NCBI RefSeq assembly: GCF_003955665.1
Contig: NZ_RXHU01000074.1
Coordinates: 955 to 64,954, forward strand
DNA length: 64,000 bases
Source: Paenibacillus whitsoniae
GTDB lineage: Bacteria; Bacillota; Bacilli; Paenibacillales; NBRC-103111
Reading direction: 5' to 3'
Part shown: piece after piece, positions 7,359-17,288 of the stretch
How the letters are laid out: each line of letters starts with the position of its first letter
Position numbering within the stretch: position 1 is the first letter of the stretch
Position numbers and translations under genes: made by a program
The notes under the pieces: generated by a model
Seen by the model: only the letters and a program-made list of their open reading frames with translations
Told to the model about the DNA's origin: nothing
The model's database searches: none

Positions 7359-8798
7359 TTAATCCGCCGCTTCGCGCAGTGCCTCAGCGAACTTCGCGAT
7401 GCCGGGGCCAATCTCCCTCGGATCCCGTGGTCTTGCGTACGTAAACCGCACATAACCGTCGCTCGAACCATAGACACTGCCCGGCACAAAAACAACCCCC
7501 CGCCGGATCGCCTCCTCCAGCAGCTTGCCGTCATGCACCTTGGGAACAAGCTTGCACCAGAGATGCAGCCCACCCTGCGGCGCTACATACGTCAGCAAGC
7601 CCGGCAGTTCTTGCCTTACTGCCTCGAGCAGGCTGTCCCGTCGAAATTGCAGCTGCAGGCGCAGCCGTTCCAGATGCGGCTCAAAATAAGCCGACGTCAG
7701 AAACTGTGCCACAATCTGCTGCGGAATCACGCTCAGCCCGAAGTCCATCTGCTGCCTGGCGTCGGCCAACCGCTCCACGATGGCATTCGGCGCGACCATC
7801 CAGCCGATCCGCATGCCGGAGGCGGCAATTTTGGAAAAAGAGCCGATATATATCACCGAGCCGCCCGTATCCATCGCTTTGAGCGGGGGCGGAACCGGAC
7901 TGTCGTAGGCAGTCAAGCTGAACGGATCGTCCTCCACGATCGGAATCCCCAGCTCGCTGGCAACATCCAGTAGCTGGCTGCGCCGTGCCATATCATACAG
8001 CGTGCCCGTCGGATTTTGAAAATTCGGGTTCATGAATATCATTTTAATGCCATGCTTTTTCACCAATTTTCGGATCTCGTCCACATAGCCCTCGGAACTG
8101 CCCACTGGCAGGCGAAAGAGCCGCAGGCCCGCAGATTGGAACATTGGCAGCGAATAGCAGTACGATGGATCCTCAATCGCAACCGCATCCCCCGGCGATA
8201 GCAGACACTGGGCGATCAAGAACAACGACTGCTGCGACCCCGAAGTAATCAAAATCGATGACTCCGTCGTCTGAATGTCCCGATAACGCGCCAGATACGT
8301 CACCAACGCTTCTCGAAGCGGCACGTAACCTTGCGGATTATCGTAGCCCAAGTACGACGTGTACGTATGTTCGCGCATAAGTTGCTGGATCTCCTCGGTC
8401 GGAGCCAACGATCCCGCCAATTCCCCGCTGGCAAAATCAATCAATGCAGGCTGCTGATGCAGTGCTTCCCGGATGCGGCGCAGGAACGGCACATTCGGTA
8501 GGAAATTGCCGCCCTCGGCATACTTCCGCCAATTCAGCGCATACTGAGGCGTAACGCCCCATTTGGTCTGACTTACACGCGTTCCGCTGCCGAGCTGGCT
8601 CTCAATCAAGCCGATTGACCGCAGCTCAGCGAAAGCCTGAATAATGGTGCTCCGATTCACGCCAAGCTGCTCCGCCAGTTTACGTTCCGACGGCAGCAGA
8701 CTGCCAGGCGGAAATTCACTGCACGCGATACGCTGCTCAAGATGAGCGGCAATTTGTTCATATATCGGTTTTTTACTGTCCCGGTCGGGTTTCCACAT
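7359..8798 (-). CDS. MocR-type GntR/aminotransferase fusion regulator
   Basis: Protein of 479 residues with an N-terminal GntR winged helix (about 8-75: PIYEQIAAHLEQRI, LPSERKLAEQLGVNRSTI) fused to a fold-type I aminotransferase domain (about 115-475). The PLP lysine lies in YIGSFSKIAASGMRIGW, and the conserved VEDDPF and NPNFQNPTG motifs are present. Such MocR proteins use PLP binding to control a few genes, often for vitamin B6, GABA or amino-acid metabolism. None of those targets is adjacent, so its regulon is unknown. The ATG at 8798 is chosen because the domain begins there and a purine-rich GAGAGG lies upstream; an open frame continues to 8948. Confidence 0.85.
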   Translation of the reverse strand: MWKPDRDSKKPIYEQIAAHLEQRIACSEFPPGSLLPSERKLAEQLGVNRSTIIQAFAELRSIGLIESQLGSGTRVSQTKWGVTPQYALNWRKYAEGGNFLPNVPFLRRIREALHQQPALIDFASGELAGSLAPTEEIQQLMREHTYTSYLGYDNPQGYVPLREALVTYLARYRDIQTTESSILITSGSQQSLFLIAQCLLSPGDAVAIEDPSYCYSLPMFQSAGLRLFRLPVGSSEGYVDEIRKLVKKHGIKMIFMNPNFQNPTGTLYDMARRSQLLDVASELGIPIVEDDPFSLTAYDSPVPPPLKAMDTGGSVIYIGSFSKIAASGMRIGWMVAPNAIVERLADARQQMDFGLSVIPQQIVAQFLTSAYFEPHLERLRLQLQFRRDSLLEAVRQELPGLLTYVAPQGGLHLWCKLVPKVHDGKLLEEAIRRGVVFVPGSVYGSSDGYVRFTYARPRDPREIGPGIAKFAEALREAAD

Positions 8799-9042
8799 CG
8801 GATGACAACCTCTCTTTTCTGGCCTGCCGCGCCGCCGTGCTTGTCCATTTGTAGCAGAATCGACACATTTTCCGCCAAGTGGTTGGGTCAGTTGGCTGAA
8901 AAACATGCATTTTCCCTGTATTCTAAGCGAATTGGATGGGTGCTGCAACGAAAAAGTGGATGATGTGTTTTCAATGACCGTTCGCTATAATGAATCTCGT
9001 AGTCATCGTTTTCAAACCCTTTGGCAGGATGGTGATTCTTCT

Positions 9043-9261
9043 ATGAACTTGTATACGTATTATGCGATTTTCTTCATTCTTATATTGTTCGGGCTCGTCA
9101 GCACCGTGATGATCGGTTTTTCCCGCAAGAACGCCGAAGGCGACCAGACTTACTTTCAAAAAACGGGAACCAAATGGGCTCGGCTAACCGCCCTGTACGT
9201 GGTGTCGATTGCGGCTGGTTTGCTCGCTTTAGGGGCTTTTATGTATTATGCGGTGAAATAA
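9043..9261 (+). CDS. small two-helix membrane protein
   Basis: Protein of 72 residues with two hydrophobic helices (about 4-24 and 48-70) separated by a charged loop (SRKNAEGDQTYFQKTGTKW). Only a weak ribosome binding site (GGTGATTCTTCT) precedes the ATG. It is divergent from the MocR gene and followed at once by a strong hairpin, which supports it as a real short transcription unit. It resembles small Bacillales membrane proteins sometimes labelled BshB3-like, but that is only an impression. Function unknown. Confidence 0.6.
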   Translation: MNLYTYYAIFFILILFGLVSTVMIGFSRKNAEGDQTYFQKTGTKWARLTALYVVSIAAGLLALGAFMYYAVK

Positions 9262-9273
9262 AGTTAAACAAAC

Positions 9274-9304
9274 ACACCCTCAGCACCTTTTCGGAGCTGA
9301 GGGT
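9274..9304 (+). terminator. hairpin terminator after the small membrane protein gene
   Basis: CACCCTCAGC and GCTGAGGGTG form a perfect 10-bp stem with an 11-base loop, followed by TTTGGTGTT. Confidence 0.8.
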
Positions 9305-9505
9305 GTTTGGTGTTGCCGCCTAGGTGGATACCACGACGGCCGTGAAGGCCGTGAAGGCCGTGAGGGCTGCAGCGGCGGCGGCTGGACTTGCGCCAGACAC
9401 AACGCTACCAGCACAACCATCGCAACCAGGAGTATAGCGATCACCTAGATGAGACGCATCGCGCGCATCGGATTCAGGCCCCGGAAGCCGGCTGCCCAGT
9501 ACCCG
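9305..9505. repeat. spacer with a short 9-bp tandem repeat
   Basis: Non-coding spacer between the terminator and mbtH. At about 9340-9368 the nine-base unit GGCCGTGAA is repeated three to four times. The rest is GC-rich and shows nothing else. Confidence 0.6.
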
Positions 9506-9715
9506 TCATACACTTGCCGCTTGCGGGGATGCCACCTGCGGACGCATATCCGTCCAGTTCTCTTCAATATAAGCAAGGCACGCATCACGTCCCGCTTCAT
9601 ACTGCTTCGTCCAACCTGCCGGCACGTGGGCAAATGCCGGCCAAAGCGAATACTGCCCCAATTCATTTACAAGTACATAAAATTTATCTTTCGCAGCTTC
9701 AAAAGGATTGCTCAT
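9506..9715 (-). CDS. MbtH-like protein of the siderophore NRPS
   Basis: Protein of 69 residues with the MbtH signature: NELGQYSLWPAF, the invariant Trp pair and GWTKQYEAGR, ending with a ENWTDMRP motif. MbtH proteins bind adenylation domains of NRPS enzymes and support their folding and activity. The ATG at 9715 has GGAGGGT eight bases upstream. It is the last gene of the leftward dhb cluster but is separated from dhbF by a 370-base gap containing a palindrome array, so it may be expressed at a different level from dhbF. In B. subtilis an MbtH gene (ybdZ) also follows dhbF. Confidence 0.93.
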   Translation of the reverse strand: MSNPFEAAKDKFYVLVNELGQYSLWPAFAHVPAGWTKQYEAGRDACLAYIEENWTDMRPQVASPQAASV

Positions 9716-9824
9716 GGGAAACCCTCCTCTTCCTGTTAGTAGTGCGAACGTTAGGGTGTCGTTCGTTCTGCATCGTTTCGGTTTCGGCGGACTTAGGGAG
9801 TCCACTCCGCCTGAGATCGCAAAG

Positions 9825-10003
9825 CCTGCAATTCAGCAGGTTTTTGGGAAGTTCAGCCGTGATTCAGAAGAAATGCCTGCAATTAAGCAGGTTCTCCACT
9901 TTATTTCTTTGAAATCCGGCAGCTTTTTCAAAAATGCCTGCTTAATCGCAGCTTTTACCTCAAATTAAGAAGGTCCGTGAGTGAATTCCTGCTTTTTCGC
10001 AGG
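9825..10003. repeat. palindrome-quartet array, locus 2
   Basis: Four CCTGC-N6-GCAGG palindromes start at 9825, 9876, 9937 (GCAGC on one side) and 9988, so the spacings are exactly 51, 61 and 51. The loops are AATTCA and AATTAA in the first two, and TTAATC and TTTTTC in the last two. The A-rich strand therefore switches sides between the pairs, meaning the second pair is inverted relative to the first. It fills the gap between dhbF and mbtH. The same design is seen at 39469-39648. Confidence 0.8.
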
Positions 10004-10085
10004 CTTCAGAAAGGAAGCGGTGGGGAGAATGCCCCGAGGATGCCCCCTTCCCAATTCCTGGGCCATTTGACCGTCCCGCACCTTG

Positions 10086-13000
10086 TCACCTTTCCCCACC
10101 GTGCATCTCCGCCAATTTCCGGGAAATAATCCGACCTATTTCGGTCAGCGGTCCTGGCTGGCACAAATCTTTATGCCGGCAGGCCAGGTCATGCTGCTCG
10201 ATGGAGCCGGTGATGTAAGGCTGCCACGTACCGGGGGAAATCGGCGTGAACCAGTCCGGAATAACCGTTGAATGGACAAAAAGCAAATCACCCTTGTACT
10301 TCCCCGGACGATAAGCGCCAAGAATTCTTACGGAGTTCACATACGTGTCCTTAAGGCTCATGATGACCTCAGGCGCCAGACTCGCCAGCGCACTGCCGTC
10401 GCTGCGCAAAATGTCCACTGCAGCGTCCATATCCAGCTTCCGGTCGCCACCTAAGCTGTCCGGGTCATAGCCTCCCAGCGCGAGCAATGCGATTAGCGCC
10501 TCTTCCTCGTTCGGCCCTTCGCTGATCGGCAAGAAGTGGCTCGGGAAAGCATCCAGCATCACGAGCAATGCGATTTCCTCGCCGTCCGCTTGCAGCAGGG
10601 ACGCAATCGCCTGCGCCACGTTGCCGCCGAGCGACCAGCCGAGCAAGTAATACGGGCCGTGCGGTTGTACCGAGCGGATGTGCGCGATGTAGTCCGCCGC
10701 CATCTCCATCAAATCGCCCGGCAGCGGCTCCGGTCGCGCAATGCCTCGCGCCTGCAAGCCGTAGATCGGATAGTCCGGTCCGAGCGATTTCATCAGCCCC
10801 GCGTAGCACCAGCTCAGACCGCCCGCTGGGTGGATGCAGAAGAACGGCGCGTGCTTCCCGCTGCGACGCAGCGGCAGCAGCACTTCCAGTGCACCCTCGC
10901 TGTCGCCGCCTTCGAGACGAGCGGCCAACCCAGCCACCGTCGGCGCCTCAAACAGCGTGCCGATGCTAAGCGACACGCCCAGCGCTTCGCGAATGCCGCT
11001 CATGAGCTTCACCGCCAGCAGCGAGTGGCCGCCGAGATCGAAGAAACCGTCGTCGATGCCGACTTTCGCCAAACCGAGCGTCTCGGCGTACAAGTCGCAC
11101 AGGATTTCCTCCTGCGGCGTCCGCGGGCCTCGGCCCCCTGCCGCCGACGAGAAGTCCGGCACCAGGAGCGCCTTGCGGTCCAGCTTGCCATTGACCGTGA
11201 GCGGCAGCTCCGGCATGACGACGAACGCGGAAGGCACCATGTAGTTCGGCAGCGCCTCCGACGCATGCTGGCGAAGCGCGTTCGTATCCAGCTCGGCTCC
11301 GGCTTCGGGAACAACGTAGGCGACGAGCCTTTTATCGCCGGGAATGTCTTCCCGGGCGATGACGACGGCTTTGGACACGCCGTCTACCTGAGCCGTAACC
11401 GCTTCGATTTCACCGAGCTCGATGCGGAAGCCGCGGATTTTAACCTGGTGGTCGATCCGTCCGAGATAATCCAGCGTGCCGTCTTCGAGCCAACGGGCCA
11501 AGTCGCCCGTCCGATACATCCGCGACCCCGGCGGGCCGTACGGATCGGCAAGGAACCGGTCCGCGGTCAGGCCGGGACGCTTCCAATAACCGCGCGCCAG
11601 CCCTGCGCCGGCAACGTACATCTCACCCGTGACGCCCGTTGGCACATGCTGCATGCAGCTGTCGAGCACATACACCTGAAGGTCCGGGATCGCCCCGCCA
11701 ATCAGGCTGCTCGCCTTGCTCTCCGTCAGCGCCCGCGACAGCGGGTAGTAGCTCACGTGCACCGTCGTTTCCGTGATGCCGTACATGTTCACGAGCAGCG
11801 GCGCTTTCTCGTCATGCCGATCATACCAATCGCGCAAATGCCCGAGATCCAGCGCCTCGCCGCCAAAAATCACGTACCGCAGCGCCAGCTTTTGTCCGAG
11901 CTCCGCATTTTCTTTGTCCGCCTGCATGAGCTGATAAAAAGCGGAAGGCGTCTGATTGAGCACCGTCACGCGCGCCTCGCAGAGAAGCTCCAGGAATGCC
12001 TCCGGTGAACGCGACGTCCTGTGCGGGACTACGACTAACTTACCGCCGTACAGCAGCGCCCCCCACATTTCCCAAACCGAGAAGTCGAACGCATAGGAGT
12101 GGAACAGCGTCCATACATCCTGCGGGCCAAACCCATACCAATGGTCGGTCGCCGAGAACAGCCGTACGACGTTGCTGTGCGGGATGACGACGCCTTTTGG
12201 CTTGCCCGTCGAGCCCGAGGTGTAGATGATGTACGCCACATTCTCCGGCGTCAAAGGCATCACCCGGTCGCCGTCTGCCGGATCTGTCTCCAAATAGCGG
12301 CTCAGCAGCTCGCTCGTCTGCGGCTCGTCAATTAGCAGCACCTCTTCTCCGGCCAGCACGGACGCGGTGTCGAGGCAGCCAATGATGCAAGCCGGCTGCG
12401 TATCCTCCAGCATGAACGTGAGCCGATCGATCGGATAATCCGGATCTAGCGGCAAATACCCTGCGCCTGCTTTGAGTACTGCCAGCACCCCCACCATCAT
12501 GTTCGTCGAACGTGGGAGCAGCAATGCGACGATCTGCTCGGGGCCAACCCCCCGCGAGATCAGGAAGTGCGCCAGTTGGTTCGACCGCACATTCAGCTCG
12601 GCATAGGTCAACACCTCGCCCTCATACGTCACAGCCAGTGCATCCGGATGCTTCGCAACCTGCTCATGGAACAGCTCTACGAGGTTGCGGCCTGCCCAAG
12701 CGTCCTCTATAGGCGCAGCCTGAACCGAACGAGCGGTGAGCTCCTCAGCTGTCAAAATATCAAGCAATCCGATCGGCTTATCCGGCGCCGCCCAAGCTTG
12801 CTCCAGCAGGAGCTGAAGGCGGGCTGCCAGCTTTTCAACTGTAGCCCGCTCATACAGATCGCTGCTGTATTCGAACCAGCCGTCAATGCCGTCTGGCGTG
12901 CCGTCAGCAAGCTTTCTCTCCCTGAATTCGATGGTCAGGTCGAATTTTGCCCGGCCAACGGTATCCAGCCTTAAGTCCGCCGTCACGCCGCTAAAAGGCA

Positions 13001-16000
13001 GCTGAGGCTCCGGTGTATTTTGGAAAGCCAGCATAATTTGGAAGAGCGGATGTCTCGCCCGGGAACGCGGCGGATTGAGAATCTCTACCAATCGTTCGAA
13101 CGGCACATCCTGATGCTCGTACGCAGCCAGATTCGTCGCCCGCACCCGCTCCAGCAATTCTCTGAAGCTCGGGTCGCCGGACGTATCCGTACGCAAGATA
13201 ATGGTATTGATGAAAAGACCGACCAAGTCGCTGAGCGCATCATCGTTGCGACCGGCAATCGGGCTTCCGAGCGGAATATCCGTCCCTCCGCCCAAACGGG
13301 TGAAAAGCGCAGCGAGCCCCGACTGCACGACCATGAACAGGCTCGTGCGCGTTTCTCTGGCAAGCGCAAGCAGGCGAGTGTGCAGCTCGGCCGGCAGCCG
13401 CACGGCAATCGTATCCCCGCCATGCGTGGATTCCGCAGGACGCGGATGATCCGTCGGCAGCTCCAGCTGATCCGGCAGCGCCCGCAGCGTCTCCTTCCAG
13501 AAGGCGACTTGACGCGCGATCAAGCTGTTCGGGTCGCTCTCGTCGCCAAGCAGCTGCTCCTGCCACAGCGCGTAGTCGGCATACTGCAAAGGCAGCGGCG
13601 ACCAAGCCGGCGCCTCCCCTTTTACGCGGGCCTCGTAGGCAGCGGTCAAATCGCAGGTCAGCGGGTCCAGCGACCAACCGTCGCCGACGATATGGTGCAG
13701 CAGCAGGAGCAGTACATGCTCCTCCGGTCCAAGCACATACAGATGCGCGCGGAACGAAAGCTCCTTTGCCAGATCGAAGCCGTAACGCACGGCGACCGCC
13801 AGTTCATCAGCCAGCTCTTCCTCCGTCACTTCGGCGACGAGCAGCTTCACTTCACAGGCGTCTGCATCCAGCACGAGCTGCGCAGAAACGCCATTTTTCT
13901 CCGGAAACATCGTCCGCAGCGTCTCATGCCGCCGAACGACATCCTGCAAAGCCGCCGTTAGCGCAGCCGGATTGAGCGGCCCGCTAAGACGAGCGACCAG
14001 CGGGATATTATACGTCGGGCTCGGCCCCTCGAGGCAGTTCAAGAACCACAAGCGGCGCTGGGCAAAAGAGAGCGGTACTTCCGCCGGACGCATATCCGGG
14101 CGAATCGCCGGTCTCGCCGCAGCAGCGTTGTCGATGCGCTTCGCGATGCCCGCCACCGTCGGCGCCTCGAACAGTGCGGCGATGCCCAGCTCGACCTGCA
14201 GCCCTTCGCGGATGCGGCTGACCAACCGTCCGGCGAGCAAGGAGTGCCCGCCGAGATCGAAGAAGTCGTCGTCGATGCCGACTTTCGGCAATCCAAGCAC
14301 CTCGGCGAATAGTTCGCAGATAATCTCTTCCTGCGGCGTGCGGGCAGCGCGGCCCGCTGATCCCGCCAAGTAATGCGGCGCCGGCAGCGCCTTGCGATCC
14401 AGCTTGCCATTCGGCGTCAGCGGGAACTCCTCCATCGCGACGAACGCCGAAGGCACCATGTAGTCGGGCAGCGCCGCCGCCATATGGTCGCGCAGCAGCG
14501 CGAGGTCTATCGCTTCGCTGTCGCTGGCTACGAAGTAGGCGACCAGCCTTTTATCCCCCGGGTGATCTTCCCGAACCACGACAGCCCCCTGCACTAGGCA
14601 GGGATAGCTCGCCAGCACCGCTTCAATCTCTGAAATTTCGATGCGGAAACCGCGGATTTTGATCTGATGATCGGCACGTCCGCAGTAGTCCACCGTCCCG
14701 TCCGGCAGCCAACGGGCCATGTCGCCGGTGCGATACATCCGGGAGCCCGGGGGCCCGTACGGATTCGCCACAAAACGCTCCGCCGTCAGACCCGGACGCT
14801 GCCAGTAGCCGAGCGCCAGACCGTCGCCTGCAATGTACAGGTCGCCGGTCACGCCGAGCGGCACTGGCTGCAAGCCGCTGTCCAAAATGTACAGCTGCGT
14901 GTTCCAGAGCGGCCGTCCGATGGACGGCCTCGAGACGTTGACGCTCGGTCCGTACGCGATGCTCGTCGACCAGATCGTCGTCTCCGTCGGGCCGTACAGA
15001 TTCGTCACTTCGCAGCCGAGCGCCTGCAAATCGTGCAGCAGCCCGCCGGACAAGGCCTCGCCGCCAACCAATACGCGGAGACCGCGCAAGCCTTCCGGCG
15101 CCTGCTCCACCAAAGCATGCCAAAGCGAAGGCGTCGCCTGCATGAGCGTGGCACCCGATGTCTGAATCAACTGCGATAGGGCTGCAGCATCCTGAATCGT
15201 CCGTTTGTTGGCAACGATGAGCTGCGCTCCGCTAAGCAGCGGCATAAAAATTTCGAGAATCGAAATATCGAAAGAAATCGTCGTTACTGCCAACAAGCGG
15301 TCCCGAGTCGTCAACTTGAACTGCTCGCCCATGGAGAGCAGGAAATTCGTTAGCGCGCCGTAAGGGATGACAACGCCTTTCGGTTTACCCGTCGAACCGG
15401 ACGTATACAGAATGTATGCCGGATCGCTCAGGCTTGGCGCCGCCAGCCGCTCCTGCTCCGTCATGTTCGACTCCGCATAGCGGCTCAGCTCAGACCGAAC
15501 AGCCGTGGCATCCAGCTCTATCTGCGCATGGCGCGCTGTCATAGAGGCAGGCTGCGGCAGCTTGGCGGCCACCTCTGCCGTCGTCAGCGTCACCAGTGCC
15601 TGCGCATCCTCTACCATATAGGCGATACGGTCAGCCGGGAAATCGATGTCCAGCGGCAAGTAGCCTGCGCCAGTTTTGTGCACAGCGAGCATGCTGACGA
15701 TCATGTCCACCGACCGCGGTACCGCAATCGCAACGATACGCTGCGGCCCTGCCCCGCGCGCGATCAGGAACCGCGCGAGCCGGTTCGCACGAGTATTCAG
15801 CTCTGCATAGCTGACCGCCTCTTCCTCATGGACAAGCGCAACCCCGCTAGGCGTGCGCAGCACCTGCTCCTCGAACAGATCGACCGTACGCGCTTGCGGC
15901 ACCAGCCTCGCCGTATCGTTCCAACGCGTCAAACCGTCTGCACGTTCTCCTTCTTCCAGAAGCTCAATAGCGCCGACCGATTCATGAGGCTGCGCAGCGG

Positions 16001-17267
16001 CAACATTGCCCAGGAAATGAATGAATCGGCGGTGATGCGCGCGCAGCTCTTCTTCTGAATACAGCTCCGGGTTCCCGTCGAAATCGATTTGCAGTCCCGT
16101 GCCCTCAGCATGGGGATACACGTTAATTGCCACATCATCGACAGGCCCAGCCGATAAATGATGGTTATAGCCCGGCGACCCGTTAAACTGCAATCCGCTG
16201 TCAAAAGGCATCATATTGACCATTGGGCCGAACAATCTGCGGGCGTCGCCGACCCGTTTCAAATCGCGGCGCAGCTCCTCGTGACGGTAGCCTTGATGCT
16301 TGCGCACCTCACGGATTTCAAGAGCAATTTGGCGCACCAGCTCCGACAGCGCCATCGCAGGCCTGACGTGCACGCGCAGCGGCACAATGTTCATGACCAT
16401 GCCCGGTGTGTTGAGCGACACCGAGCCGAGTCGGCTCATCATCGGCAAGCCAAGGATGACGTCCTCCGCGCCCGTCAGCCGGTGCACGTATGTGGCCGCT
16501 GCCGCCAGTACGACCTCCGGCCAAGCTGCCTTATGCAGCTGCGCGGATTGGCGCAGGCTCGACGCCTCAGCGGCGGAAAGCTCCGCCGACTGCCGCACCA
16601 CTCGGTGCGAGCTGCGCGGAGTGCGGTCGGACAAACTGACGGCGTCCGGCTCGTCAGCGAAGCGATCCAGCCAGAACCGGCGGTCGGCTTCCGCTTTGTC
16701 CGAGCTGCGGTAGCTCTCATCTTCGTCCAGCACGCGCTGCCAGGAACCGAAGCCCCCATTCAAGTAAGGCTGATGCTGCATCATAGCCGTATACACCTGT
16801 GCGACGCGCTTCGTCAGCAAGGAAAACCCATATCCGTCGATGACGATATGATGAATGCGCTGATACCACAGGAAGCGTTCCGGTCCGATTTTAAACAAAG
16901 CTTCGGTAAAAAGAGGCCCTTCCGTCAACTGGCGCGGCCGGCTTAAATCGGCGTTCATCCATGCCTTCGCCTGCTCGAAAGAATTCGGATCTCCGCTCAA
17001 ATCCACATATGCAAGCGTCCATCCGGCATTCGGAGTAAACACTTGCCATGGCCCTTCGTGGTCCTCTTCGAACCGGACATGGAGCGCCTCCGCCTCCGCC
17101 AGCACCTGACGAAGCGCGGCCTCAAAGGTCGTAAGGTCCACGAGGCCGTGAACATCGACATATTCGCCCGTGTTATACATCGGATTGTGCGGATCGAGCT
17201 GCTGGGCGTACCAAATCCCCGCCTGAGCCCCCGATAACGCACGCCGAATCGTTGAAGCGACTAGCAT
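10086..17267 (-). CDS. dhbF: bacillibactin-type nonribosomal peptide synthetase DhbF
   Basis: Two-module NRPS of 2393 residues, close to B. subtilis DhbF, with order C-A-T-C-A-T-TE. Condensation motifs are HHIVIDGYG and HHIVGDGWS. Carrier sites are DLGGHSLLAG and DLGGHSLLAV. The thioesterase has GWSLGG. Reading the ten specificity positions by comparison with GrsA gives D-I-L-Q-L-G-L-I-W-K for the first adenylation domain and D-F-W-N-I-G-M-V-H-K for the second. These are the known DhbF codes for glycine and threonine. The enzyme should join dihydroxybenzoyl, Gly and Thr and cyclise three units into the trilactone bacillibactin. The ATG at 17267 has GGAGA eight bases before it. Carrier domains need the Sfp-type transferase at 33989. 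Confidence 0.95.
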   Translation of the reverse strand: MLVASTIRRALSGAQAGIWYAQQLDPHNPMYNTGEYVDVHGLVDLTTFEAALRQVLAEAEALHVRFEEDHEGPWQVFTPNAGWTLAYVDLSGDPNSFEQAKAWMNADLSRPRQLTEGPLFTEALFKIGPERFLWYQRIHHIVIDGYGFSLLTKRVAQVYTAMMQHQPYLNGGFGSWQRVLDEDESYRSSDKAEADRRFWLDRFADEPDAVSLSDRTPRSSHRVVRQSAELSAAEASSLRQSAQLHKAAWPEVVLAAAATYVHRLTGAEDVILGLPMMSRLGSVSLNTPGMVMNIVPLRVHVRPAMALSELVRQIALEIREVRKHQGYRHEELRRDLKRVGDARRLFGPMVNMMPFDSGLQFNGSPGYNHHLSAGPVDDVAINVYPHAEGTGLQIDFDGNPELYSEEELRAHHRRFIHFLGNVAAAQPHESVGAIELLEEGERADGLTRWNDTARLVPQARTVDLFEEQVLRTPSGVALVHEEEAVSYAELNTRANRLARFLIARGAGPQRIVAIAVPRSVDMIVSMLAVHKTGAGYLPLDIDFPADRIAYMVEDAQALVTLTTAEVAAKLPQPASMTARHAQIELDATAVRSELSRYAESNMTEQERLAAPSLSDPAYILYTSGSTGKPKGVVIPYGALTNFLLSMGEQFKLTTRDRLLAVTTISFDISILEIFMPLLSGAQLIVANKRTIQDAAALSQLIQTSGATLMQATPSLWHALVEQAPEGLRGLRVLVGGEALSGGLLHDLQALGCEVTNLYGPTETTIWSTSIAYGPSVNVSRPSIGRPLWNTQLYILDSGLQPVPLGVTGDLYIAGDGLALGYWQRPGLTAERFVANPYGPPGSRMYRTGDMARWLPDGTVDYCGRADHQIKIRGFRIEISEIEAVLASYPCLVQGAVVVREDHPGDKRLVAYFVASDSEAIDLALLRDHMAAALPDYMVPSAFVAMEEFPLTPNGKLDRKALPAPHYLAGSAGRAARTPQEEIICELFAEVLGLPKVGIDDDFFDLGGHSLLAGRLVSRIREGLQVELGIAALFEAPTVAGIAKRIDNAAAARPAIRPDMRPAEVPLSFAQRRLWFLNCLEGPSPTYNIPLVARLSGPLNPAALTAALQDVVRRHETLRTMFPEKNGVSAQLVLDADACEVKLLVAEVTEEELADELAVAVRYGFDLAKELSFRAHLYVLGPEEHVLLLLLHHIVGDGWSLDPLTCDLTAAYEARVKGEAPAWSPLPLQYADYALWQEQLLGDESDPNSLIARQVAFWKETLRALPDQLELPTDHPRPAESTHGGDTIAVRLPAELHTRLLALARETRTSLFMVVQSGLAALFTRLGGGTDIPLGSPIAGRNDDALSDLVGLFINTIILRTDTSGDPSFRELLERVRATNLAAYEHQDVPFERLVEILNPPRSRARHPLFQIMLAFQNTPEPQLPFSGVTADLRLDTVGRAKFDLTIEFRERKLADGTPDGIDGWFEYSSDLYERATVEKLAARLQLLLEQAWAAPDKPIGLLDILTAEELTARSVQAAPIEDAWAGRNLVELFHEQVAKHPDALAVTYEGEVLTYAELNVRSNQLAHFLISRGVGPEQIVALLLPRSTNMMVGVLAVLKAGAGYLPLDPDYPIDRLTFMLEDTQPACIIGCLDTASVLAGEEVLLIDEPQTSELLSRYLETDPADGDRVMPLTPENVAYIIYTSGSTGKPKGVVIPHSNVVRLFSATDHWYGFGPQDVWTLFHSYAFDFSVWEMWGALLYGGKLVVVPHRTSRSPEAFLELLCEARVTVLNQTPSAFYQLMQADKENAELGQKLALRYVIFGGEALDLGHLRDWYDRHDEKAPLLVNMYGITETTVHVSYYPLSRALTESKASSLIGGAIPDLQVYVLDSCMQHVPTGVTGEMYVAGAGLARGYWKRPGLTADRFLADPYGPPGSRMYRTGDLARWLEDGTLDYLGRIDHQVKIRGFRIELGEIEAVTAQVDGVSKAVVIAREDIPGDKRLVAYVVPEAGAELDTNALRQHASEALPNYMVPSAFVVMPELPLTVNGKLDRKALLVPDFSSAAGGRGPRTPQEEILCDLYAETLGLAKVGIDDGFFDLGGHSLLAVKLMSGIREALGVSLSIGTLFEAPTVAGLAARLEGGDSEGALEVLLPLRRSGKHAPFFCIHPAGGLSWCYAGLMKSLGPDYPIYGLQARGIARPEPLPGDLMEMAADYIAHIRSVQPHGPYYLLGWSLGGNVAQAIASLLQADGEEIALLVMLDAFPSHFLPISEGPNEEEALIALLALGGYDPDSLGGDRKLDMDAAVDILRSDGSALASLAPEVIMSLKDTYVNSVRILGAYRPGKYKGDLLFVHSTVIPDWFTPISPGTWQPYITGSIEQHDLACRHKDLCQPGPLTEIGRIISRKLAEMHGGER

Positions 17268-17288
17268 CGCGGTCATCTCCTTCCCGTT

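Noticed and set aside
9825..10003. Simple multiple terminators after dhbF
   Set aside because: Hairpins lack consistent T-tails, and the exact 51-61-51 spacing repeated at unrelated loci is not expected for terminators.
10536..12008. 490-codon open frame antisense to dhbF
   Set aside because: Arg/His/Gln-rich shadow translation of the GC-rich NRPS gene, with no ribosome binding site. The minus strand is clearly coding here.
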